A stretch of DNA of 64,000 bases, from the NCBI GenBank assembly GCA_900542195.1, contig UQNA01000001.1, forward strand, positions 1 to 64,000, given 5' to 3'. The DNA comes from an uncultured Sutterella sp. Its GTDB lineage: Bacteria; Pseudomonadota; Gammaproteobacteria; Burkholderiales; Burkholderiaceae_F. The notes below the pieces were generated by a model. The model did not search any database and was not told the DNA's origin. It was given only the letters and a program-made list of their open reading frames with translations. Both the position numbers and the translations under genes were made by a program. The number at the start of each line of letters is the position of its first letter. Position 1 is the first letter of the stretch. This document shows, one piece after another, positions 54,529-62,227 of this stretch.

Positions 54529-54792
54529 TTAACGCTCTTGATGTCCTTTATGGCAAACAGAACATGGAACATCTGCGGTTTTCAATGCGGAATGCTGAGG
54601 ATTTGAAGTACTAAGCCTTTCTTTTCCTCCATGGCATCCGATGCATTTGTTGTAATCGGCGAATGGCATTTGAGAATGACATCCTTCACAACTCAGGCCT
54701 TTGAGCTGGTGATTCTGTGCAACAGGTGCAGCAAACGCACATACAGCAAAAGCCAAAGAGGAAAGACAGGCACCTAATTTAAAAAAATTCAT
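54529..54792 (-). CDS. Small triheme c-type cytochrome
   Basis: 87 residues. A Sec signal (to about AFAAP) precedes three CXXCH sites at 35-39, 50-54 and 77-81. The spacing copies the first three hemes of the tetraheme fumarate-reductase cytochromes, but the chain ends at CHKGHQER, exactly where the fourth heme (YCxxCH) would follow. It is therefore a shortened relative. It follows the hydroxy-acid dehydrogenase by 9 nt and is its probable electron partner. Confidence 0.85.
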   Translation of the reverse strand: MNFFKLGACLSSLAFAVCAFAAPVAQNHQLKGLSCEGCHSQMPFADYNKCIGCHGGKERLSTSNPQHSALKTADVPCSVCHKGHQER

Positions 54793-54801
54793 GCCGCACT
54801 C

Positions 54802-55977
54802 CTAATCCGGAATGACAACCATATTGCGGTTAATGTCTTTGACGGTTTGTGCCCCGGTCAATACCATAGCAACTGCCAATTCATTCTTGATCTTGTTAGC
54901 AAACAGAGCTACGCCGTCGGCCAATCCGCCATGAGCGGCTCTAACAAAATGACGACCTGCTAAAGTGCATTGGGCACCCAAACCAAGATATTTTTCAACA
55001 TCGGTACCGCGAGCAAGCGTTCCGTCAACCATAATGAAGCAGCGGCCGTTGACTACATCTGCGATCTTCGGAAGGACTGCTGCTGTTCCCGGGGTATCAG
55101 CGAGTGTTCTGCCGCCGTGATTGGAAACCACGATACCGGCTGCACCAGCTTTGACACACAACTCTGCTTCATCCGGAGTCATAATGCCCTTGAAGAGCAA
55201 CGGAAGCTTGGAAGCTTTAACAAGTTCTTTAAGTTGTTCAAATGTCTTTGGTTCAACGGTCTGACCTTTTGTTGCACGAGCTGCACGGCCTGCGCTGTCC
55301 AAATCAATAGTCAAAGCAATAATTCCGGCCTGTTCAGCCAATCTCATTCTTTCGATGATATCTTTCTGCAGTCTTGGCTTTAATCCAACAATGGCTTTGT
55401 AGCCGTGTTCTTTCAAAGTTTGGAGACGTTTTTCGTAGACATCCAGCGGGTCACCGATTCCATCGGCAACAGCACCCAATGTACCGGCTTGGTTGCATCC
55501 GCCACAAATAGCATTCACAAATTCCGCTTCAGTTAACTTTCCGCCCATGTTATAGGTTGTGCCTCCTGTCGGAGCTGCGATAACCGGCATGGAAATTTTG
55601 GTTCCGAAAAAGTCAATGGAGGTATCTGGAACATGAACACCGTGTACAACACGTGAATTCAATTGAACAGCGGCCAAAGAATCGTAGTTAGCTTGGAATC
55701 CGCGGGAAGCTCCCATACCTCCGAAACCCGGTACTTGGCCTACGCAAGGTCCTCTGCCGTTGCATTCTGGACAGACATAGCAACGCGGGATCATCATTTC
55801 ACGTGCACGATTACGAACTTCTTCATAAGTCATCTTTCCGGTCAGTGGACGGATCTGAGAAGTCTTTTCTTGAGCTGCCGCGACAGTACCTACTCCTGCC
55901 AGAGCGGATGTTGCAAGAGAAGCTACAGAACCTTTGAGGATAGTACGACGTGTAATAAAAACGTTTTTTTCTTCCAT
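54802..55977 (-). CDS. Tat-exported FMN-dependent alpha-hydroxy-acid dehydrogenase
   Basis: 391 residues. A twin-arginine signal (TRRTILKGSVASLATSALAG, about 9-28) precedes an FMN TIM-barrel of the lactate oxidase/glycolate oxidase family: PVIAAPTGG, ALTIDLDSAGR, and the catalytic VSNHGGRTLADTPG. A cysteine cluster C66-C69-C72-C78 (CYVCPEC...C) follows the signal; similar clusters occur in clostridial-type members of the family. Most relatives are cytoplasmic, so Tat export is unusual. With the triheme cytochrome 9 nt downstream it would exchange electrons in the periplasm. Divergent ModE-like regulator upstream. Confidence 0.85.
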   Translation of the reverse strand: MEEKNVFITRRTILKGSVASLATSALAGVGTVAAAQEKTSQIRPLTGKMTYEEVRNRAREMMIPRCYVCPECNGRGPCVGQVPGFGGMGASRGFQANYDSLAAVQLNSRVVHGVHVPDTSIDFFGTKISMPVIAAPTGGTTYNMGGKLTEAEFVNAICGGCNQAGTLGAVADGIGDPLDVYEKRLQTLKEHGYKAIVGLKPRLQKDIIERMRLAEQAGIIALTIDLDSAGRAARATKGQTVEPKTFEQLKELVKASKLPLLFKGIMTPDEAELCVKAGAAGIVVSNHGGRTLADTPGTAAVLPKIADVVNGRCFIMVDGTLARGTDVEKYLGLGAQCTLAGRHFVRAAHGGLADGVALFANKIKNELAVAMVLTGAQTVKDINRNMVVIPD

Positions 55978-56023
55978 AATGTTCTCCTTGGTTATGAACG
56001 ATGTAATAATAAATTAAAACTTA

Positions 56024-56041
56024 TTATGAAGTAAAGTACAT
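56024..56041. repeat. 18-bp operator-like repeat, copy 1
   Basis: TTATGAAGTAAAGTACAT, matching the copy at 56140-56157 at 17 of 18 bases in the same orientation. It lies 46 nt before the hydroxy-acid dehydrogenase start. It sits inside a wider inverted repeat of GTAATAAT and ATTATTAC. Confidence 0.65.
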
Positions 56042-56139
56042 ATTTACCATTATTACACAGGAATATTTTGTTCATACAAAATGAATTTATTAAAAAATTT
56101 CCCTAACAAAATCCTGTTATTAAACATCTGATTCCAAAG

Positions 56140-56157
56140 TTATGAAGTAAAATACAT
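56140..56157. repeat. 18-bp operator-like repeat, copy 2
   Basis: TTATGAAGTAAAATACAT, 116 bp from copy 1 and 24 nt upstream of the ModE-like regulator start. One copy before each divergent gene suggests binding sites of that regulator. Confidence 0.65.
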
Positions 56158-56181
56158 TTCTCTCCTGTGAGGTTTCTGCAA

Positions 56182-57258
56182 ATGACTCCTATCAAAGTAA
56201 GACTTAATTTCTCCTTGTTTAAGAAAGAACCAAATTCAAAATTAGTTTTAAGCAATCCTCTTTTAGACTTACTTGACGCTGTTAAGCGCACGGGCTCATT
56301 AACCGCAGCTTCTAAAGAATTAGGCTACTCATATCGTCATCTCTGGAATGAAGTCAAAGAATGGGAGAAAGAGCTTGGAGCTGATCTCTTGGTCAGTGGA
56401 AGAGGAAAGAACGGAGAATTAACGCCTTTTGCAGAAAGACTTCTATGGGCGAATAAAGAGGTTCAAGCCAAATATCACAAACAGCTTTTAGATTTGAAGG
56501 CAGGGATAGCGCAAACATTCTCCAGAGCCATCAAGGAAACCTGGAATCCAATCCAGATTTCCGGCTGTCCGGATATGGCAATAGACATTCTCCGCCAGAT
56601 CGCCGTTGACAAAGGAGAAGACCTGGAAGTTAATTTCAGTTCCAGTCTTGAGGGGCTGAAAAGCTTGAATAATCATGAGTGCGATATTGCCGGTTTTAAC
56701 TTTCCCCTTTCCTCCGGAAAGGACAGCCAAGCATGCAAAATCTTTTCGCCTTATCTGGACCCTGAGAGCATGGCCGTAATTACGTTTGCTACGCGCCTCC
56801 AAGGCCTCGCCGTACCAAAAGGCAATCCAAAAAAAATATATTCCATCATGGATATTGCCTTCAAAAAAGCTAAATTTATCAACCGCAAGGAAGGAACCGG
56901 CACGCGCCTTCTCTTTGACAAGCTCTTACAAGCCTCAGGCCTTCCCTCCTCTGATATCTGCGGATATGATAATTACTCGGCATCGACGTCCATGTCGGCA
57001 GTTGCCATTGCTTCGAGCAGAGCTGATGCCGGAATCTGTACTGCCAATGTCGCAGAAGAGTTCCACTTGGATTTCATTCCGTTAGCAAAGGAAATCTATT
57101 ACCTTGCCTGCAAAAAAGAGTTCTTAGCCTCTCAAAAAGGAACAGATTTCTTATCCTTCTTAAAAGGCATTGATTGGGAGCCATACTCGAAGCAGCTGCA
57201 GGGCTATGACTTTTCCCACGTCGGAGAAATTCTCAGTCCGGAAGAAATTTTTCAATAA
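56182..57258 (+). CDS. ModE-like HTH regulator fused to a periplasmic-binding-protein-like domain
   Basis: 358 residues. The N-terminal winged helix (LLDLLDAVKRTGSLTAASKELGYSYRHLWNEVKEWEKELG, about 30-70) is of the ModE/LysR-like type. The C-terminal half (about 120-350) resembles type-2 substrate-binding proteins, with SGCPDMAIDILRQ and NRKEGTGTRLLFDKLL typical of molybdate/tungstate or related sensing domains. The ligand here is unknown and may be a hydroxy acid given the divergent dehydrogenase. ATG 56182 with GTGAGG upstream is chosen over GTG 56167. Confidence 0.82.
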   Translation: MTPIKVRLNFSLFKKEPNSKLVLSNPLLDLLDAVKRTGSLTAASKELGYSYRHLWNEVKEWEKELGADLLVSGRGKNGELTPFAERLLWANKEVQAKYHKQLLDLKAGIAQTFSRAIKETWNPIQISGCPDMAIDILRQIAVDKGEDLEVNFSSSLEGLKSLNNHECDIAGFNFPLSSGKDSQACKIFSPYLDPESMAVITFATRLQGLAVPKGNPKKIYSIMDIAFKKAKFINRKEGTGTRLLFDKLLQASGLPSSDICGYDNYSASTSMSAVAIASSRADAGICTANVAEEFHLDFIPLAKEIYYLACKKEFLASQKGTDFLSFLKGIDWEPYSKQLQGYDFSHVGEILSPEEIFQ

Positions 57259-57289
57259 GCTTTCAACAAAAACAGAAAACTTATATTTC

Positions 57290-57312
57290 GCTCGGACATA
57301 ATTCCGAGCTTT
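57290..57312 (+). terminator. Terminator-like hairpin after the ModE-like gene
   Basis: GCTCGGA (57290-57296) pairs perfectly with TCCGAGC (57303-57309). Only three T follow, so termination may be weak. Confidence 0.55.
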
Positions 57313-57387
57313 AGAATCACTAGATCCAGATGTTGAAATTCCTCTCTCATAGGCAAGTGCTACTAGGTTTTACCCGCAGTTAGACCA

Positions 57388-57408
57388 ATCATTACCCCAA
57401 ATAATGAT
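57388..57408. promoter_or_regulatory. Operator-like palindrome upstream of the LysR gene
   Basis: ATCATTA (57388-57394) and TAATGAT (57402-57408) form a perfect dyad with a 7-nt centre, containing a T-N11-A core. It lies about 80 nt before the LysR start at 57487. Confidence 0.5.
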
Positions 57409-57486
57409 AAAACTTAGATAAAGTCTTTCAGTATTTACTATCCCGTGGAAATGGGGGTAAGTAATAGCCCAATTAGGAGTGAACAA

Positions 57487-58467
57487 ATGACTGTAGATTC
57501 GGGGCTGGATATTGGCTGTCTAAGAATATTTCTCGAGACCGCAAAAGACTGCAACATGAGTCGAGCCGCACAGACGCTCGGTGTCTCTCAACCTGCGGTC
57601 TCTGCCTCTATCAAAAAAATTGAAACCATACTTGGTACCAGTGTTTTTGATAGGAATACCCGCCCTATTCAACTAACCACAGCGGGACGAATGCTGTGGA
57701 ATCGAGGCTCATATCTTTTAGAACAATTTGATTGCCTCACCCCATCCATTAAAAGCTCCCTTGTCTGCCATAAGGTTGATTTGAGAATGGGATGCTCAGA
57801 CTGCATGAGCTTTGCCCTGAGCCCAAGTCTTATGAATGCTGCCTTAGAATTCACCAAGAATCTAAGCGTTAAAACCGGAAGCACCCCTACCATTTCACAG
57901 ATGCTTTCCTGCAACCAGATTGATATTGCATTGGCCTCCGATTCAATGATTGGAGTAGAAAACGTTCAAGCTCTCCCTCTATTGACTGAAGAATTTCTCT
58001 TTGTAGTCCCTAAAGACATACTGGCGTGCCCAAGTCCTTGTTACAAAGAAATTTACGAAAAACTGTCACATCTTCCTTACCTGCGGTTTGGCAAAGAAAC
58101 TTTCGATTTTGTTCAGTCCGAAAGAATTTATCGGGGACTTCATTTTAAAGATGTGCAGCGCATCGAAGTTGATACAAACAAAGCCATGATGTCCCTCATT
58201 TCCAACAGAAGAGGATGGTGCATTTTGCCGCCATTGAGTATATGGATGGGAAAAGAATTTTCTAACAAAGTCAGCTTTTTTAAATTCAATGTAGAAGCCA
58301 CCCGTCGTTACTTTGTTCTTTATCAGTCAAATGGGTATGCGTCAATCGCAGAAAGAATCAGAAAGGTATCCATAGAACTCTTTAAAAAAGAAATCTTCCC
58401 GCAAATTGCTAAAGAGTGGCCGGAATTGTTAAAGCACATCCATCTTAACGATGATTGCGCCAGTTGA
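57487..58467 (+). CDS. LysR-family regulator
   Basis: 326 residues. HTH: CLRIFLETAKDCNMSRAAQTLGVSQPAVSASIKKIE (about 11-46). The effector domain begins DLRMGCSDCMSFALSPS. It is a close paralogue of the LysR at 51840. AGGAG lies upstream of ATG 57487, so the longer frame from 57445 is rejected. It has no divergent partner and ends near the frameshifted LysR pseudogene, so its target is unclear. Confidence 0.87.
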   Translation: MTVDSGLDIGCLRIFLETAKDCNMSRAAQTLGVSQPAVSASIKKIETILGTSVFDRNTRPIQLTTAGRMLWNRGSYLLEQFDCLTPSIKSSLVCHKVDLRMGCSDCMSFALSPSLMNAALEFTKNLSVKTGSTPTISQMLSCNQIDIALASDSMIGVENVQALPLLTEEFLFVVPKDILACPSPCYKEIYEKLSHLPYLRFGKETFDFVQSERIYRGLHFKDVQRIEVDTNKAMMSLISNRRGWCILPPLSIWMGKEFSNKVSFFKFNVEATRRYFVLYQSNGYASIAERIRKVSIELFKKEIFPQIAKEWPELLKHIHLNDDCAS

Positions 58468-58492
58468 GCCGGCAACGATCAAGCACACTTAA

Positions 58493-59457
58493 TCAATGAG
58501 ACAGAAGATGGATAAACGATGATAGACCCGGAACAATTTTGTCCATCTTTGGCATGAGGTTATCCTGAATAGCCTTCTTTGCCGCTGCATGAACCACAGT
58601 TCTCATCCGATTGCTCGCCCCGCTCTTTCCTATAATCCAGGACTGCCTTCTCATCTGACGCCCAGGTATGGTGAAAAAGTCCACATCTTGAACGAAGTTA
58701 CTGGAAGTCCATAAATTTGTGGGTGTAACAATAGACCATCCATCAAGCTCCGCCACCAAACCCACTAAAAGATAACTTGTGGAGACAGCGGTCTGGACTT
58801 TTGCATGCATCCCGATTGAGCGGAGAATTCTGTCGACTTGAATTCTGTCGGAACTTTGTTTGTTGTATTCAATCAAAGGATGAGTAAGAGCAAACTGTTG
58901 GAACTCATTTAGCGTTGAAAATTTTCCTCTTCCTTTCTTTACGATGACTAAAAAGTCCTCTTCCAACAAATCCAGCCTCTCGAAACTATTGTTTTCGAAA
59001 AGTCCCTCAGGGGAAAGAAGGATATCGATTTTGTCTGCTTGAAGGGCTCTGCTCATTGGATAAGTTAAGCCGGACTGAACTTCCAGCTCATGAGTTTTAC
59101 CTTTTAAATCGCTAATCAGCCATGGTCCGTAGGATCCGGCTGCAGATTCACTTAGGCCGAGGCGTAAAGAACTTAAGTTTTTGCCTTCATCTTGGATTTC
59201 ATCGTACAAAGATTCCGAAAGCCGCATCAGCTCCTGGCCTTGAGAATAAAGGCGACGCCCTGGCGCGGTAAGAGTCATCGGACGAGAATCTCGTTCAAAT
59301 AATTTAACTTTTAAATGTACTTCTTGGCTTTAATGCTCTGGCTGATAGCCGAAGGTGTCTGATTCAACCGATGGGCTGCTTCTTTCAAGTACCGAACTTC
59401 TGAAACTATTAAAAAGACTCTTAACAAATCAGTTTCAATCCATTTTTTTTCAGTCAT
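58493..59457 (-). pseudogene. LysR-family regulator with frameshift, divergent to aspartase 2
   Basis: Starting at ATG 59457, the first frame gives an intact HTH (LLRVFLIVSEVRYLKEAAHRLNQTPSAISQSIKA) and then hits TAA. In a shifted frame the protein resumes at once with VHLKVKLFERDSRPMTLTAPG and runs 261 codons to the normal LysR end. The break lies at about 59311-59330 and equals one missing (or two extra) bases. The two parts together make one full LysR of about 320 residues. A sequencing error, or a real recent mutation, could explain it. Confidence 0.85.
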
Positions 59458-59595
59458 AAGCGGAGCCAAGTTAAGAAAAACTGAATCTTCTTTATTGTAT
59501 TTCTCATTTTAATCGACCGGTAAGAAAAGTTCTGACAGAATCATATTCAAGAAAGATTTTTATGCTTACTCTCTCGAATCCAATGGAGAAAATAA

Positions 59596-61035
59596 ATGAC
59601 GAATTTCAGAACTGAAAGAGATTGCCTCGGTGAAATGCAGATCCCCGATAGCGACTACTACGGCATCCAGACGCACCGCATGGAAAAAGTTTCCGGCTGT
59701 GCAGGCCTCCCTGTCATTTTCTATCCCGACATGCATTATGCGTTAGCTCAGATCAAGAAAGCTGCAGCCAAAGCAAACGGCCGTATTGGTGCAATGCCTC
59801 AAGAAGTTGCAGACGCAATCGCCCAGGCCTGTGACGAAGTTTTAACAGGAAAGTATAACGATCAATTCCCGCTTGATATGTGGCAAGGCGGCGGCTATAC
59901 CTGCGTTAACATGAACGTTAATGAAGTTGTCGGCAACCGTGCAAACGAAATCCTTACAGGCGAAAAAGGCACATCCAAGGTTCACCCGAATACGCATGTG
60001 AACATGGGACAGTCCACAAATGACACCATTCCTTCTGCCACACACCTTGGAATGATCGGCCGTGTAGACAAAATGATCTGCGAACTGAACAAGCTTGCAA
60101 CATCCTTCAGAAACAAACAGGAAGAATTCAAAGATATCGTTAAAGTCGGCCGCACATGCTGGCAAGACGCGCTTCCTCTAACCCTCGGTCAAGAATTCGG
60201 CGGATTTGCATCCGTTACAGAACGCTTGGTTAGAAAACTCCAACATCTCCGTCCTGGTTGCTTCGAAATCGTTATGGGCGGAAGTGCTGTTGGGACAGGA
60301 TTCAGCGCTGCACCAGGCTACAAAGAAGCTATCTATGAAGAGCTAACCAAACAATACGGTGAAAAAGTTTCTCCGATGGAAGATCTCTTCGACGGATTCC
60401 AAAATCCTGACTTTATTGTAGAAATGTCCGGTGCTGTCAAAGAAGTTGCCATGACCTTGTCTAAGATCTGCAAAGACTTACGTCTTATGAGCTCTGGGCC
60501 AAGATCCGGTTTCATGGAAATCCAACTACCGGCCCTTTCTCCTGGATCTTCCATTATGCCGGGTAAGATCAATCCGACAGTTCCGGAAATGGTTATTCAG
60601 ATTTCTCACCAGGTTGTCGGCAATGATGTTGCTATAGCGATGGCTTACGATGAAGGCGAACTTGACCTTAATGTTTGGGATGCGACATTCTACAAATGCT
60701 TATTCGAAAGCTTCCAATTAGTCAACTCTGAAATTGAAATCTTGCGTGTTCATTGTGTAGACGGTATTAAAGCCAACGCTGCAAGATGCGCCCAAGAAGC
60801 TAACTCTTCTATCGCCCTATCAACCGTTGTTGCTACGGCTTTGGGCTATCCGATGGGCGTAAAAGTTGCTCACTATTGTGAAGCTAACAATAAGACAGTT
60901 AAGGAAGCCGTTATTGAAATGGGTCTGATGACTGAAGAAGAAGCGCAGAAGTTGGTTGATCCAATGCTGATGACAAATCCTCATGCAATGGCACCCGTCG
61001 TTGACGCCTTCAAGAAAGAAAAGCATGCTATTTAA
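59596..61035 (+). CDS. aspA: Aspartate ammonia-lyase 2 (AspA paralogue)
   Basis: 479 residues with the same signatures as the copy at 52969: GEMQIPDSDYYGIQT, GQSTNDT, TLGQEFGGF and the catalytic loop GSSIMPGKINPT. The two copies are clearly paralogous but diverged in many positions. Product: fumarate plus ammonia from aspartate. GGAG lies upstream of the ATG. The neighbouring divergent LysR is frameshifted, so its control may be altered. Confidence 0.9.
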   Translation: MTNFRTERDCLGEMQIPDSDYYGIQTHRMEKVSGCAGLPVIFYPDMHYALAQIKKAAAKANGRIGAMPQEVADAIAQACDEVLTGKYNDQFPLDMWQGGGYTCVNMNVNEVVGNRANEILTGEKGTSKVHPNTHVNMGQSTNDTIPSATHLGMIGRVDKMICELNKLATSFRNKQEEFKDIVKVGRTCWQDALPLTLGQEFGGFASVTERLVRKLQHLRPGCFEIVMGGSAVGTGFSAAPGYKEAIYEELTKQYGEKVSPMEDLFDGFQNPDFIVEMSGAVKEVAMTLSKICKDLRLMSSGPRSGFMEIQLPALSPGSSIMPGKINPTVPEMVIQISHQVVGNDVAIAMAYDEGELDLNVWDATFYKCLFESFQLVNSEIEILRVHCVDGIKANAARCAQEANSSIALSTVVATALGYPMGVKVAHYCEANNKTVKEAVIEMGLMTEEEAQKLVDPMLMTNPHAMAPVVDAFKKEKHAI

Positions 61036-61100
61036 TTTTTAGGAAAACTCCTTTCTTCCTGTTTTTTATGCCAGCTTTTTGAAATCCATAAAAAAGCTCA

Positions 61101-61135
61101 AGCCTCGGTCCTGAAGCCTGAGGCTCTTTTTTTTT
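61101..61135 (+). terminator. Intrinsic terminator of aspartase 2
   Basis: AGCCTC (61101-61106) pairs with GAGGCT (61120-61125) and leads into a run of nine T. It may also end the convergent LysR transcript weakly. Confidence 0.75.
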
Positions 61136-61142
61136 CTTTGTC

Positions 61143-62123
61143 TCACTCTGCAAATAAATACTCGCTTGAAATCCAAGGAATTATCGGACAAAGTTCGGCT
61201 TTAATCTTCTCTTGCATAAGATAGATAAGAAGGTTCTTCACGGTCCCCAACAATTCTTTGTCAAAACTATTTCTAGAGACTAAAAAGACTTTCCTCCGTG
61301 ATATCGGAGAGGGTGCTTTTACTATGGTTACCTCTTCCAAACCAACCAATGACGAAACAGCATAGGGCTGAACGAGTCCCCAACCCAAACCGGCCTTTAC
61401 GAATTTCAAGATCATATTGGTATCCTCCACTTTATAGCGCGTGGAGAACCGAAGAGAGAGACGATCAAAAAACGTTGAGATTATTCTGTTGTTTGCAGTA
61501 TTTTTCCCATACTGAACGAACGGGAGTTCCAGTTTGCTTAACACTTGCCAAGTTAGAGGAGAAGGAACTTCAAAGCCTCTAGGGAAAATAAGTACCCATG
61601 GCTCTTCAAATAAAAAATCCCAGGCAAGAGAATCGTCAGAAAGTACTGGAGAGGAAAGAACCCCGAGTTCTATCTCACGGTTAAGGAGGGCGAAGAAAAG
61701 ACGATCCGAGGGACCGGTTTTGATTTCCAACTCATTGATGTCCTGAGACAACCCCTTGGCCACATCCGCACCTATGAAAGAACCTACAGATTCCAACATT
61801 CCAAGTTTCAAAAAAGGTTTTGTCTGACCTTTGTTTTTTAGCTGATGTAAAAGGGCACCTAACTCTTGTGTACCTTTTTCTAAACCAGCAAGTAATAGCC
61901 TTCCTTCATGCGTCAGTCGTAACGGACGAGCGTCTCTTTCAAAAAGTCTGAAGCCCAGTTTCGTTTCAAAGCTTTTAATCGACTGAGAAATTGACGACTG
62001 AGAGACATGAAGACGCTGTGCAGTGGAAGAAAAAGAGTGAGAGCTTGCCGCTTCAAGAAAAATCGCAGCATTCCTTGTTAAAAGAGAATCCTCTAAGAGC
62101 GAATCGTTTTCCATAGCCATCAT
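61143..62123 (-). CDS. LysR-family regulator, divergent to the ureohydrolase
   Basis: 326 residues. HTH: NAAIFLEAASSHSFSSTAQRLHVSQSSISQSIKSFE (about 18-53). The effector domain follows from FLKLGMLESVGSFIGAD. It resembles the frameshifted LysR at 58493 in the FERDARPLRLT region. Three ATGs lie within the first four codons and no Shine-Dalgarno decides between them. It diverges from the ureohydrolase by about 100 nt with a palindrome between. Confidence 0.86.
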   Translation of the reverse strand: MMAMENDSLLEDSLLTRNAAIFLEAASSHSFSSTAQRLHVSQSSISQSIKSFETKLGFRLFERDARPLRLTHEGRLLLAGLEKGTQELGALLHQLKNKGQTKPFLKLGMLESVGSFIGADVAKGLSQDINELEIKTGPSDRLFFALLNREIELGVLSSPVLSDDSLAWDFLFEEPWVLIFPRGFEVPSPLTWQVLSKLELPFVQYGKNTANNRIISTFFDRLSLRFSTRYKVEDTNMILKFVKAGLGWGLVQPYAVSSLVGLEEVTIVKAPSPISRRKVFLVSRNSFDKELLGTVKNLLIYLMQEKIKAELCPIIPWISSEYLFAE

Positions 62124-62140
62124 AAGTAAACGCTAATACT

Positions 62141-62155
62141 ATTAATTAAATTAAT
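62141..62155. promoter_or_regulatory. LysR-type operator candidate
   Basis: ATTAATT-A-AATTAAT, a perfect 15-bp palindrome with a T-N11-A core, lies 17 nt before the LysR start and 72 nt before the ureohydrolase start. Confidence 0.55.
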
Positions 62156-62227
62156 CACTTCTAATTCACAAATTCATTATAAATAACTAAACTTTTTTCA
62201 TAATCCTCATTTTTCAAGGAACTAAGA

